Origin: Segatella buccae ATCC 33574
GTDB taxonomy: Bacteria > Bacteroidota > Bacteroidia > Bacteroidales > Bacteroidaceae
Direction of reading: 5' to 3'
NCBI RefSeq assembly: GCF_000184945.1
Contig: NZ_GL586311.1
Location: forward strand, 1,900,598-1,964,597
DNA length: 64,000 bases
Part shown: positions 54,052 to 63,050 of the stretch, piece by piece
Position numbering within the stretch: the stretch's first letter is position 1
Layout of the letters: the number at the start of each line of letters is the position of its first letter
Notes under the pieces: model-generated
Told to the model about the DNA's origin: nothing
Databases searched by the model: none
What the model saw: the letters and a program-made list of their open reading frames with translations, nothing else
Made by a program: the position numbers and the translations under genes

Positions 54052-55275
54052 ATGATTCGTGTGGTTATTACGGGCATGGGCATTTGGTCGTGTCTCGGAA
54101 AAAATAAGGAAGAAGTCACGCAGTCACTTCGTGAGGGGAAGTCGGGCATCGGCATCGAAGAGGAACGGCTGGTGTATGGTTATCAGTCTGCCTTGACGGG
54201 ACTCGTGGAGCGTCCTGTACTGAAAGGATTGCTCCACCGCCGATTGCGTGCAGGTTTGCCGGAAGAGGGTGAATATGCTTTCATGGCCGCCCGTGAGGCT
54301 TTTGAGCAGGCCGGAATCGATGAGGCGTTTCTTCAGCAACACGAAGTGGGCGTCATTTTCGGCAACGACTCGTCGGCCCGCCCGGTCATTGAGGCGGCCA
54401 AAATCATGGAAGAGAAGCACGACACCCAGCTTTTGGGGTCGGGCTATATCTTTCAGTCGATGAACTCCACAGTGAATATGAACTTGAGTTCTATCTTCCA
54501 GTTGCGCGGCGTCAACTTCAGTGTGAGTTCGGCTTGTGCCAGTGGCAGTCATTCCATAGGCTTGGGCTATCTGCTCATCAAACAGGGATTGCAAGACCGC
54601 ATCCTTTGTGGTGGGGCGCAAGAGGTGAACTATTATTCCATGGCAACTTTCGATGCGCTTGGCGCTTTTTCCATGCGTATGGATGAACCGGCCAAGGCCT
54701 CCCGCCCGTTCGATCGCGATCGCGACGGATTGGTGCCGAGCGGTGGCGGTGCAGCTGTGATGCTTGAAAGTTATGAGAGTGCTGTAAGGCGTGGTGCCCC
54801 CATCCTTGCCGAAGTGTGTGGATATGGCTTTTCGTCCAACGGCGGTGGCATCTCGCAACCTTCCGATGAAGGCAGCGTGATTGCTATGGAGCGTGCGTTG
54901 CAGATGGCAGGACTTGAAGTCGGCGATATTGATTATATCAACGCCCATGCCACTTCCACCCGGCAGGGAGACATGTTTGAAGCAATGGCACTCGATCGCA
55001 TGTTTCGTGGTCGCCATGCACTCATCTCGTCCACCAAAGGCATGACGGGGCATGAGTGTTGGATGGCCGGTGCAAGTGAAATCGTGTATGCCACGCTGAT
55101 GATGCAGCACGGTTTCGTGGCTCCAAACCTCAATTTTGAGAATCCCGATGAGTATTCCGAACATCTGAATATTGCCACCCAAACAGTGGAAACAGAAATC
55201 AACGCAGTTCTAAGCAATAGTTTCGGATTCGGAGGAACCAATTCGGCCTTAGTGATAAAGAAAGTAAAAGAGTAG
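54052..55275 (+). CDS. Beta-ketoacyl-ACP synthase (KS1)
   Basis: The 407-aa condensing enzyme has the full triad: Cys162 in VSSACASGSHS, His299 in NAHATST and His334 in KGMTGHE, plus the late GFGGTNSA. It therefore can perform decarboxylative Claisen condensation. The length and motifs are FabF-like, but it starts a string of polyene genes, so I assign chain elongation in the cluster rather than housekeeping fatty acid synthesis. Confidence 0.93.
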   Translation: MIRVVITGMGIWSCLGKNKEEVTQSLREGKSGIGIEEERLVYGYQSALTGLVERPVLKGLLHRRLRAGLPEEGEYAFMAAREAFEQAGIDEAFLQQHEVGVIFGNDSSARPVIEAAKIMEEKHDTQLLGSGYIFQSMNSTVNMNLSSIFQLRGVNFSVSSACASGSHSIGLGYLLIKQGLQDRILCGGAQEVNYYSMATFDALGAFSMRMDEPAKASRPFDRDRDGLVPSGGGAAVMLESYESAVRRGAPILAEVCGYGFSSNGGGISQPSDEGSVIAMERALQMAGLEVGDIDYINAHATSTRQGDMFEAMALDRMFRGRHALISSTKGMTGHECWMAGASEIVYATLMMQHGFVAPNLNFENPDEYSEHLNIATQTVETEINAVLSNSFGFGGTNSALVIKKVKE

Positions 55276-55296
55276 CAACTTTAATATTTCACGCTT

Positions 55297-55818
55297 ATGA
55301 AAAAAATGATGATGGTGGCAGCTTTCTTGCTGTCTGTAGTTTCTGCTTTTGCAGGAGAGAAAGTTGATTTAAGTGCTCTGAAGGGCGAACAGAAAATCAA
55401 TTTTGTGGTAGACTGGGCCGACTTGACCATCGACCGTAAGTCTGTTCCCAACTGGCTGGAAGTTCGTCAGGCCGACCAACCTGATTGGGATGCCAAGAAA
55501 GAACTGAATGAGGAGTTGAAACCTCGGGTAGACGATTTAGTTGAGGCTGCCAATAAGAAGTTGAGCTCTTGCAACTTGTACCTCAGCAAGGACAAATCTT
55601 GTAAGTACACATTGGTTTTGAAGCCTCAGAACGTCAGCAAGAAGGGCGACAATATCATCAAGTGTGTGGTGAAGACGACTTCCGGTAAGAAGACCATAGC
55701 CGAGTTTTCTATTGCTGGAAAAGGTGGAACGTTCGGTTCGATGTCAAACCTTTGGGGAGATGGGTTCAAGGATTCCGGCAAGAAGTTGGGCAATTTTATC
55801 AAGAAAGCTTTAAAGTGA
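55297..55818 (+). CDS. Secreted protein of unknown function within the cluster
   Basis: The 173-aa protein has a signal peptide (about 1-20, ending AFAG) and a Lys-rich mature part. It includes INFVVDWADLTIDRKSVPNWLEV and a C-terminal Gly/Lys-rich region (SMSNLWGDGFKDSGKKLGNFIKKAL). I do not recognise a domain. It follows KS1 by 21 bp, so it is probably co-transcribed. A periplasmic role in pigment handling is possible but only inferred from position. Confidence 0.75.
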   Translation: MKKMMMVAAFLLSVVSAFAGEKVDLSALKGEQKINFVVDWADLTIDRKSVPNWLEVRQADQPDWDAKKELNEELKPRVDDLVEAANKKLSSCNLYLSKDKSCKYTLVLKPQNVSKKGDNIIKCVVKTTSGKKTIAEFSIAGKGGTFGSMSNLWGDGFKDSGKKLGNFIKKALK

Positions 55819-55868
55819 GGGCGGTTGGTGGCAGATTTGCCATCATCCTCTATGAGAAGTTATAGACC

Positions 55869-56960
55869 ATGTATCTTTCGGCACCGTTAGAAAGAAAATA
55901 TACGAAAGAAACGTTGTCAGCACGCGAAGCACAGCGGTTGGCAGAGTTTATTGCTTTCGGCCCGATAGTTTTTGAGGTGTCTCGCTTGATGATCAAGTGG
56001 GGCATCCTCGAAATGCTACGTACAGAAGAATTGACCGCAGCAGAAGTGGCGGAGCGTGCAGGCGTGAGTGTCTATGCGGCCAAGTGCCTGCTGGAAGCCT
56101 CGTTGGGCATCGGCACAGTGTTAGTCAACAAAGACACCGACCGCTTTTCGATATCCAAAACTGGTTGGTTTCTGCTCAACGACCCCGCTACGCGGGTGAA
56201 CGTTGACTTCAACCACGATGTCACCTATCAAGGAATGTTCCGGTTGGAGGAGGCCCTAAAAGAAGGCCGGCCGGTAGGTTTGAAGCATCTCGGTGATTGG
56301 AGCACCATCTATGAGGGGCTGTCACGGTTGCCCGATGATGCCCGGAAAAGCTGGTTTGCCTTCGACCATTTTTATAGTGACAGTTCGTTTGAAGAAGCTT
56401 TGGCTATTGTTTTTGCCAAGAAACCGCGTGAGTTGATGGATGTAGGAGGCAATACCGGCCGATGGGCCATGCAATGTGTGGCTCACGATGAGGCGGTGCG
56501 GGTCACCATCGTCGACTTGCCGCAGCAACTGGAGCTGATGCGCCGGTATACTGCCGGGAAGCATGGAGCCGACCGCATTGATGGTTATGCCATGAATCTG
56601 CTTGACCGCGAGAGCCGGTTTCCGACTGACAAGCACTTTGATGCTATTTGGATGAGCCAATTCCTCGACTGTTTCGGCGAAGACGAGATAGAGAGCATTT
56701 TGGCGCGGGCGGCCCGGGTGATGGACGAAAATACTACTTTATATATTATGGAGACCCTTTGGGATCGCCAAAAATATGAAACGGCAGCCTTTTGCCTGAC
56801 CCAGACCAGCCTTTATTTCACCGACATAGCCAATGGAAACAGCAAGATGTATCACTCTGATGACCTCATCCGTTTGATTGGAAAAGCAGGCTTGCGGGTG
56901 GATAAGATACACGACAACCTCGGACAAGGACACTCCATCATAGAGGTGAAGACCCAATAA
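55869..56960 (+). CDS. SAM-dependent methyltransferase with winged-helix N-terminus
   Basis: The 363-aa protein has an N-terminal dimerisation/winged-helix part (about 25-105, with LTAAEVAERAGVSVYAAKCLLEA) and a Rossmann domain whose SAM motif is LMDVGGNTGRWA (189-200). This is the plant-type O-methyltransferase layout. Flexirubin-type pigments carry ring methyl groups and aryl polyenes methoxy groups, so it probably tailors the aryl head. C- versus O-methylation cannot be told from the sequence. Confidence 0.85.
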   Translation: MYLSAPLERKYTKETLSAREAQRLAEFIAFGPIVFEVSRLMIKWGILEMLRTEELTAAEVAERAGVSVYAAKCLLEASLGIGTVLVNKDTDRFSISKTGWFLLNDPATRVNVDFNHDVTYQGMFRLEEALKEGRPVGLKHLGDWSTIYEGLSRLPDDARKSWFAFDHFYSDSSFEEALAIVFAKKPRELMDVGGNTGRWAMQCVAHDEAVRVTIVDLPQQLELMRRYTAGKHGADRIDGYAMNLLDRESRFPTDKHFDAIWMSQFLDCFGEDEIESILARAARVMDENTTLYIMETLWDRQKYETAAFCLTQTSLYFTDIANGNSKMYHSDDLIRLIGKAGLRVDKIHDNLGQGHSIIEVKTQ

Positions 56961-56989
56961 GAATATATCAATAGAAATCATATCAATTT

Positions 56990-57229
56990 ATGGAAAGAAA
57001 AGAAATAGAAGAAAAAGTTAGAGAATTTCTGATCGATGATCTGGAAATCGACGAAGAGAATATTGCCCCCGAGGCCCTGTTAAAAGACGACCTCGGCATT
57101 GATTCGCTCGACTTTGTAGACATCGTGGTGATTGTCGAAAAGAAGTTCGGTTTCAAAATCAAGCCTGAAGAAATGGCGGGTGTGAAAACTTTGAAGGATT
57201 TCTGCGATTATATCGAGTCGAAAGTATAA
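56990..57229 (+). CDS. Acyl carrier protein (ACP1)
   Basis: The 79-aa acidic protein has the phosphopantetheine site Ser39 in DDLGIDSLDFVDIVV. It begins with IEEKVREFLIDDLEID like classical ACPs. It is 30 bp after the methyltransferase gene. A second, more divergent ACP lies 3.6 kb downstream, so the cluster may use two carriers for starter and chain. Confidence 0.95.
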   Translation: MERKEIEEKVREFLIDDLEIDEENIAPEALLKDDLGIDSLDFVDIVVIVEKKFGFKIKPEEMAGVKTLKDFCDYIESKV

Positions 57230-57317
57230 TTCGGATTTTTGTCTTTTCCGGAACAAAAGAATACACGATAGGGACAAAATGTGTGAAAGAGAACTTAGCA
57301 GGCCTTAGCCTGACAAG

Positions 57318-58226
57318 ATGAGACTAACGATGAACAAGAGCAAGGAAAAGCCGGAATGGAAAGGCAAAACGGAGGGCACATTGTGGATGCACCGTTGCCT
57401 GATATGGATGATGGGATATCTTCCACTCCGTGGCCTATATGTCTTCACCGATGTTTTTGTGATTCCTTTCTGCATGTTTTTCTCCCGTCAAGGCTATCTG
57501 GCGATATACCATTACTTTCGTCGACGAAGAAACGAGGGAGTGTGGCGCGCCTTTCTGCACACCTATCTCAATCATTGCAAGTTTGCAGAAGTGATTCTCG
57601 ACCGCTTCTATATCTACGCCGGCGGGAAGTTTGATTTTGACATCGAAGACAATGGACGTTATCTTGACCTTTCAAAAGGGAAAGACGGTTTTGTCATCTT
57701 GAGTGCCCATGTAGGCAATTATGAAGCTGCGGGCTATACGCTCGTGGCGGAGAACAAGCGATTCAATGCTCTTGTGTATGCTGGGGAGGCCGAGACGGTG
57801 ATGGATTATCGACGAAAGATGTTTGAGGGGAATAATCTTCGCATGATTCTCATTCGTGACGACATGAGCCATCTGTTTGAAATGAACAATGCGTTGGCCG
57901 AAGGTGAGAGTGTGAGTATTCCCGCTGACCGGATTTTCGGAAGCAGCCGGCATTTTGACATCGATTTTATAGGGGCGAAAGCTAAGTTTCCCATGGGACC
58001 TTTTGCAACCGCCGTTCAGCGGAACTTGCCCGTACTGGCAATCAATGTGATGAAAGTTTCGGCAAAGAAATACCGTCTTCTCATCAAGCAGTTGGACTAT
58101 GCAGATGAAGGACAGAGCATCAAAGTCCGTGCCGAGAGGTTGGCACACGCATACGCCCGGAATCTTGAGAGGGTGCTTGATGAATATCCCACACAGTGGT
58201 TTAACTATTTTGAGTTTTGGAACTGA
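57318..58226 (+). CDS. LpxL/HtrB-like lysophospholipid acyltransferase family protein
   Basis: The 302-aa protein has a hydrophobic N-terminal segment (about 28-55) and the acyltransferase motif HVGNYE (His131, Glu136, an HX4E motif), with DRIFGSS nearby. It belongs to the lipid A late acyltransferase superfamily. In aryl-polyene clusters such enzymes attach the polyene to a lipid anchor, the role proposed here. An alternative start lies 4 codons further in. It overlaps the dehydratase gene (TGATG). Confidence 0.88.
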   Translation: MRLTMNKSKEKPEWKGKTEGTLWMHRCLIWMMGYLPLRGLYVFTDVFVIPFCMFFSRQGYLAIYHYFRRRRNEGVWRAFLHTYLNHCKFAEVILDRFYIYAGGKFDFDIEDNGRYLDLSKGKDGFVILSAHVGNYEAAGYTLVAENKRFNALVYAGEAETVMDYRRKMFEGNNLRMILIRDDMSHLFEMNNALAEGESVSIPADRIFGSSRHFDIDFIGAKAKFPMGPFATAVQRNLPVLAINVMKVSAKKYRLLIKQLDYADEGQSIKVRAERLAHAYARNLERVLDEYPTQWFNYFEFWN

Positions 58227-58702
58227 TGGACTTGGAGCAGATAGATATACACGAGTTGTTGCCTCAACGGGAGCCTTTCGTGATGGTGGACAAGTTGGTC
58301 TATTTTGACGAAAAGACCACCACGGCAAGCTTTCTTGTGCGGGAAGACAATCTCTTTGTGGAAAATGGCCGGCTGAATGCGTGTGCATTGGCAGAAAACA
58401 TTGCCCAGGCCTGTGCCGCCCGGTTGGGATATGTCAACAAGTATATTCTCAAGCGAGGCATACAGATAGGCTTTATCGGTGCGGTGAAAGACATGAAAGT
58501 CATTGATACGCCGGTCGTGGGCGATGTGCTTACCACCACTATCCATGTGTTGGAGCAGATCATGGGACTCACTTTGGTGACGGCTGTGATTAGGATTGGA
58601 GACCGAGTGGTCACTACTGCTGAAATGAAGATTGCTTTGGCCGATGAGGTGGCAGCAGAGCAACCGGTTTCGCAGAAGGCTCAAACGGAAAGAAAGTCAT
58701 GA
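58226..58702 (+). CDS. Hotdog-fold 3-hydroxyacyl-ACP dehydratase-like protein
   Basis: The 158-aa protein follows the FabZ pattern LLPQREPFVMVDKL near the N-terminus and has the Glu in ALAENIAQ where FabZ has its catalytic Glu. The usual GHFP loop with the catalytic His is absent. It aligns better with the ApeP/ApeI-type dehydratases of aryl-polyene loci. The start is set at 58226, where ATG overlaps the previous stop; an in-frame ATG lies 9 bp upstream. Confidence 0.85.
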   Translation: MDLEQIDIHELLPQREPFVMVDKLVYFDEKTTTASFLVREDNLFVENGRLNACALAENIAQACAARLGYVNKYILKRGIQIGFIGAVKDMKVIDTPVVGDVLTTTIHVLEQIMGLTLVTAVIRIGDRVVTTAEMKIALADEVAAEQPVSQKAQTERKS

Positions 58703-59115
58703 AAGAATTGAAGGCATCCAAGGAGTTTGAAATACGATTCAGTGAGGTCGACTCCATGAACTTTGTGTGGCATGGTTCCTATCCACTTTATTTTGAAGAT
58801 GCGCGTGAGACGTTCGGAGCTAAATATGGGTTGGAGTACATGACCATTTTCGGCAACGGATGCTATGCGCCGCTGGTGGATTTGAGTTTCCATTACAAGA
58901 AACCCTTGCTTTATGGTATGCACCCGCGCATTGACATAATCTATCGTCCCACGGAGGCTGCAAAAATAGTCTTCGAGTATGAAATCTATGATACGGTTAC
59001 GGGCGAACTGATGGCTACGGGTGAAAGCATACAGGTATTTCTTGATAAAGATTATCAGTTGATGTGGGAGAATCCGCAGTTTTATGAAGACTGGAAAAAG
59101 AAATGGTTGAGATAA
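58699..59115 (+). CDS. Hotdog thioesterase (4HBT family)
   Basis: The 138-aa protein has EVDSMNFVWHGSYPLYFEDAR (Asp18, His25), the classical 4-hydroxybenzoyl-CoA thioesterase start, and YDTVTGELMATGE in the second half. It overlaps the dehydratase gene by 4 bp and the next ketosynthase gene by 13 bp. It probably releases or edits ACP-bound intermediates, as such thioesterases do in aryl-polyene clusters. Confidence 0.9.
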   Translation: MKELKASKEFEIRFSEVDSMNFVWHGSYPLYFEDARETFGAKYGLEYMTIFGNGCYAPLVDLSFHYKKPLLYGMHPRIDIIYRPTEAAKIVFEYEIYDTVTGELMATGESIQVFLDKDYQLMWENPQFYEDWKKKWLR

Positions 59116-60257
59116 TAGCCGATAACATAACATCTCCTTTAGGTTTCACGACCGAAGAAAACTATCGGGCAGTGAAAGCAGGGGGCTCCATGCTTCGCCG
59201 GTATGACGGCAAGTGGGGGATTCCTGAACCGTTCACAGCTTCCCTTTTTACCGATGAGCAGTGGGGGGAGATGCCCGGAGAAGGGAGGTTTACACGTTTT
59301 GAGCGCATTCTTATCCATTCCGCCGATGAAGCCTTGCACCATACCGGTGTCAACCCTAAATCGGAAAGAGTGCTCTTTGTGGTGTCCACGACAAAAGGAA
59401 ACATCGAATTGCTTGATTCAGTCGAGGCCGACTTTTCCCGCGAGAGAGTGTTACCGGGATATGCTGCCCGCATGTTGACAGCTTATTTCGGTAACCCGAA
59501 CGAACCGTTGGTGGTCTCTAATGCCTGTATATCAGGTCTGAGCGCACAGATAGCCGCTGCCAGAGCGTTGGAGAGCGGACATTATGATTATGCTGTCGTG
59601 GTGGGAGCTGAAGTACAAAGCAAATTTATTATAAGTGGTTTTCAGTCGTTCAAGGCATTGTCGCCAGTAGCATGCAAACCTTTTGACAAGGAGCGGTGTG
59701 GACTGAATGTCGGTGAAGCTGCTGCTTGCATGATAATGAAACGGGCTGTGACACATGGCGGTTGGTGCGCTGTAAGCGGTGCAATCCGTAACGATGCCAA
59801 TCACATATCCGGTCCCTCTCGTACAGGCGAGGGCAGTTACCGGGCATTGAAAGCGGTGCTGATAAGACAAGCAGGCAAAGTATCATGTGATGATAGTGTT
59901 TTAACCGAAGAGCTGGCTTTCATCAATGTACACGGTACATCCACGCTCTATAATGACGAAATGGAAGCAACGGCCATCCATAGAATGGGGCTGTCGGTTC
60001 TTCCGGTAAACACGTTGAAAGGCTATTATGGCCATACGATGGGTGCTGCGGGCATCTTGGAAGCCGTTTTGTCTATGCGTGCCATTGATGACCATACGGT
60101 GTTGGCTACGCGAGGATTTGACAAAATGGGCGTTTCCCATGCTGTCAACATTTCCAACCGGAACCGGTCGACAAACAAACATGCCTTTGTAAAATTGCTC
60201 TCCGGATTCGGAGGGAGCAATGCTGCCATGTTGTATAAGAGAGGAGGGGAAGCATGA
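59103..60257 (+). CDS. Beta-ketoacyl-ACP synthase (KS2)
   Basis: The 384-aa protein has Cys142 in VVSNACISGLS, His277 in NVHGTST and His311 in KGYYGHTMGAAG, so the triad is complete. The N-terminus is shorter than in FabF (starting VEIIADNITSPLG), as in ApeO/ApeR-type synthases. It overlaps the thioesterase gene by 13 bp and the next gene by 4 bp. Confidence 0.92.
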   Translation: MVEIIADNITSPLGFTTEENYRAVKAGGSMLRRYDGKWGIPEPFTASLFTDEQWGEMPGEGRFTRFERILIHSADEALHHTGVNPKSERVLFVVSTTKGNIELLDSVEADFSRERVLPGYAARMLTAYFGNPNEPLVVSNACISGLSAQIAAARALESGHYDYAVVVGAEVQSKFIISGFQSFKALSPVACKPFDKERCGLNVGEAAACMIMKRAVTHGGWCAVSGAIRNDANHISGPSRTGEGSYRALKAVLIRQAGKVSCDDSVLTEELAFINVHGTSTLYNDEMEATAIHRMGLSVLPVNTLKGYYGHTMGAAGILEAVLSMRAIDDHTVLATRGFDKMGVSHAVNISNRNRSTNKHAFVKLLSGFGGSNAAMLYKRGGEA

Positions 60258-60838
60258 AGATTGTCCGGCAAGTGGAAATAACTCCCACCCATGTTATCGT
60301 TAATGGGCAAAGGCTTGATGTAGAGGGCACGGGAAGCGAAATGTTGAAAAACGTGTATCGCACGAGAATAGGCTTCTATCCGAAATTCTTTAAGATGGAC
60401 ACTTTGTGCAGACTGGGTTTTGTGGCTTCAGAATTGCTGTTGCAAGATGAAAACCCCAACCGCGTTTTTGATGAAAAAGGACGTGTGCCTGAAGGAGAAG
60501 GACGGGAAGACAGAGCAATCATCGTTTTCAGTAGGCTGGGTTCACTCTGCAATGACAAGGACTATGAGCATACGATAGAGCGTGCAGATAACTATTTCCC
60601 AAGTCCGGCTGTTTTCGTTTACACACTGCCCAACATCGTGACGGGTGAGCTTGCGATACGCAACAGATATTTTGGAGAGGCTTCCTGCTATGTGCTGGCC
60701 GAAGAAAACGAGGCATTGATGATGTCCGTAGCTGAAGAGACTTTGCTCGATCCGATGACGACAAGCATGCTCTGCGGATGGCTTGATTGTGAAGACAAGG
60801 AACATTTTAATGCAAAATTATATTTAATGGAAAGATAA
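60254..60838 (+). CDS. Ketosynthase-like small protein without catalytic Cys
   Basis: The 194-aa protein resembles part of the ketosynthase fold (FPSPAVFVYTLPNIVTGELAIRNRYFGEASCYV) but has no Cys-His-His triad in the expected order. Homologues annotated as 3-oxoacyl-ACP synthase occur in flexirubin loci, from memory. I take it as a non-catalytic partner or chain-length factor of an adjacent ketosynthase. It overlaps KS2 by 4 bp and the next ACP by 1 bp. Confidence 0.75.
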   Translation: MKIVRQVEITPTHVIVNGQRLDVEGTGSEMLKNVYRTRIGFYPKFFKMDTLCRLGFVASELLLQDENPNRVFDEKGRVPEGEGREDRAIIVFSRLGSLCNDKDYEHTIERADNYFPSPAVFVYTLPNIVTGELAIRNRYFGEASCYVLAEENEALMMSVAEETLLDPMTTSMLCGWLDCEDKEHFNAKLYLMER

Positions 60839-61095
60839 TGGAATTGCAAGAAGAACTGAAACATAAGATTATCGAGGCATTAAACCTCGAAGAAGTTACC
60901 CCCGAAGAGATTGACTCCGATGCTTCACTCTTTGGTGACGAAGGCTTGGGACTTGATTCGATCGATGCACTTGAGTTGATTGTGCTGCTCGAGAAAAACT
61001 ATGGTATCAAAGTCAAAGACCCCAAAGAAGGTAAGCATATCTTTAAGAGTGTCAAGGTGATGGCCGATTATGTAGCTGCCAACCGCACAAAATAA
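60838..61095 (+). CDS. Acyl carrier protein (ACP2)
   Basis: The 85-aa protein has Ser41 in GLGLDSIDALEL for the phosphopantetheine arm and a slightly longer second loop than ACP1 (PKEGKHIFKSVKVMADYV). Its start shares a base with the previous stop (TAATG). With ACP1 it gives the cluster two dedicated carriers. Confidence 0.95.
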   Translation: MELQEELKHKIIEALNLEEVTPEEIDSDASLFGDEGLGLDSIDALELIVLLEKNYGIKVKDPKEGKHIFKSVKVMADYVAANRTK

Positions 61096-61118
61096 TTTTT
61101 GTTGCAATAAGCATTGAG

Positions 61119-62354
61119 GTGGATAAGAATGTAGTCATAACCGGAAGCGGGATTGTTTCTGCCATTGGAAATAATAAACAGCAATGCTACGCCTCGCTTG
61201 TTGAGGGGCGGGGAGGGATTGCCCCTGTGCGCTATCTGCATACAACCCATACGGAATATCCGGTGGGCGAGGTGAAGATGAGTAACGGGGAGATGGCAGA
61301 ACTACTGGGACTGAAGTCTGGGGAAGGATATGCCCGTACCGAACTGATGGGTATTATAGCCTTAAAAGAGGCATTGGAAGAAGCGCAGCTCAAGGATGTC
61401 CGGGCTGCCTTTGTCTCCGGGACAACCGTTGGGGGAATGGATATGACAGAGCAGTCTTATCCGGATAACCTCACACCGGAATTGCTTGACCGACACGACT
61501 GTGGAGCAAGTACAAACCGGATTGCCGACTATTTCGGTGTTTTCGATTTCACTTCTACCATCTCCACTGCTTGCAGTTCGGCCACCAATGCTATTATCTT
61601 TGGTGCCCGACTCATTCAAAGTGGAATGCGAGATGTTGTCGTGGTGGGGGGAAGCGAAAGCCTTACACGTTTTCACCTCAATGGTTTCAAGTCGCTGATG
61701 ATTCTCGACGAGGAGGTCTGCAAGCCTTTTGATGTAGCGCGCAAGGGACTCAATTTAGGTGAAGGAGCCGCTTATCTGGTGTTGGAAAGCGAAGCGTTTG
61801 CCCGTAGACGGGGCGCAAAGATTCTCGCCCGGTATGAAGGAGGAGGAAATGCGTGTGATGCTTTCCATCAAACGGCATCTTCCCCCGATGGAGAAGGGGC
61901 TTTCTTGGCCATGAGAGAAGCATTGCATGAGGCCGGACTGATGCCGGAAGAAATCCAATATGTCAATGCTCACGGTACAGGTACGCCAAACAATGATGCC
62001 AGTGAGAGTGCAGCCTTGAGGCGCGTTTTTGGTGATGCCTTGCCGGCCGTGTCATCGACAAAAGGCTTTACAGGGCATACGACGAGTGCAAGTGGAAGCA
62101 TTGAGAGTGTTTTTTGCCTTTTGGCACTGCAGCACCGGTTTGTACCACAGAACCTTAATTGGCAGAAATCTGATGAGAAATGTATCGTACCGGTGCATGG
62201 AGTGTTGGCAGACGGTCTCTCAAGAAGTATGGAAAAATCAGAGGAGCATGATGGTTGCCCCATGCTGAATCATGTTATGTGCAATGGCTTTGGATTTGGT
62301 GGTAATGACTCTACGGTGATTTTGGGGCGTTTCGAACAGGGAAAAGCCTTGTGA
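61119..62354 (+). CDS. Beta-ketoacyl-ACP synthase (KS3), GTG start
   Basis: The 411-aa protein has Cys152 in ISTACSSATNA, His285 in NAHGTGTP and His320 in KGFTGHTTSASG, a complete triad. Of the three synthases it is the most FabF-like. No ATG precedes the conserved NVVITGSGIVSAIG start, so I use GTG at 61119, 23 bp after ACP2. It probably pairs with the ketosynthase-like protein encoded next. Confidence 0.9.
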   Translation: MDKNVVITGSGIVSAIGNNKQQCYASLVEGRGGIAPVRYLHTTHTEYPVGEVKMSNGEMAELLGLKSGEGYARTELMGIIALKEALEEAQLKDVRAAFVSGTTVGGMDMTEQSYPDNLTPELLDRHDCGASTNRIADYFGVFDFTSTISTACSSATNAIIFGARLIQSGMRDVVVVGGSESLTRFHLNGFKSLMILDEEVCKPFDVARKGLNLGEGAAYLVLESEAFARRRGAKILARYEGGGNACDAFHQTASSPDGEGAFLAMREALHEAGLMPEEIQYVNAHGTGTPNNDASESAALRRVFGDALPAVSSTKGFTGHTTSASGSIESVFCLLALQHRFVPQNLNWQKSDEKCIVPVHGVLADGLSRSMEKSEEHDGCPMLNHVMCNGFGFGGNDSTVILGRFEQGKAL

Positions 62355-62387
62355 ACAGCGTGTCCGAATAAAGATGCGAAAATCGAT

Positions 62388-63050
62388 ATGGAGAATAAAG
62401 TATATGTCATAGGGCGTGCGGAAAATGTGCCGGAAGAGGAATATCGCCGGTATCTCAATCCGATGAAAACCCGTCGTTACGGCAGGTTGCTGAAGCGTGC
62501 GTTGGCCACAGCCCTGAAAGTCATCGGAGAAACCGGTGTGGAGCATCCCGATGCCATCATCAACGGTACGGCTTTAGGATGCTTGGAGGAGACAGAATAT
62601 CTGCTGAACGGACTTGCTTTGGAAGGTGAAGAGGTGAGTATGCCCACCCATTTTATGCAGTCCACCCATAACACGGTGGCCTCTCTTATTGGCATCTACA
62701 CCCATACACATGGGTACAACTGCACGTACAGTCATCGCAAAATATCCTTTGAATGCGCTATGCAGGACGCGTTCATACAAATGAAGGTGGGAAAAATCAG
62801 GACGGCTCTCGTGTGTGCTAATGACGAGCTACCCCCGGGGGTGAAGAAAATTTTTAATGATTTGGGGTTTGGAAAAGAATTGGTGGATGGAAATTCCATT
62901 CCGATGGTAGGTGTTGCGACCGACCGTTCGGTGGCGGTGATGTTGTCGACCGAACCGGGAAAGCACCCACTTGCAGAGATTACGGCTGTAGAAATTTGGC
63001 ATGGTGTGGGCAAAGAAGATACGGCAGAGATCAAATATACGGCCCTATGA
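62388..63050 (+). CDS. Ketosynthase N-terminal-like protein, putative chain-length factor
   Basis: The 220-aa protein matches the short N-terminal ketosynthase family (Ketoacyl-synt_2 type): KTRRYGRLLKRALATAL and the QSTHNTVASLIGIYTH block (91-106). At the nucleophile position the sequence is NCTYSHRKISFECA, without the normal Cys-Ser/Ala context. It is therefore probably a non-catalytic partner (chain-length factor) for KS3. It overlaps the membrane protein gene by 4 bp (ATGA). Confidence 0.75.
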   Translation: MENKVYVIGRAENVPEEEYRRYLNPMKTRRYGRLLKRALATALKVIGETGVEHPDAIINGTALGCLEETEYLLNGLALEGEEVSMPTHFMQSTHNTVASLIGIYTHTHGYNCTYSHRKISFECAMQDAFIQMKVGKIRTALVCANDELPPGVKKIFNDLGFGKELVDGNSIPMVGVATDRSVAVMLSTEPGKHPLAEITAVEIWHGVGKEDTAEIKYTAL

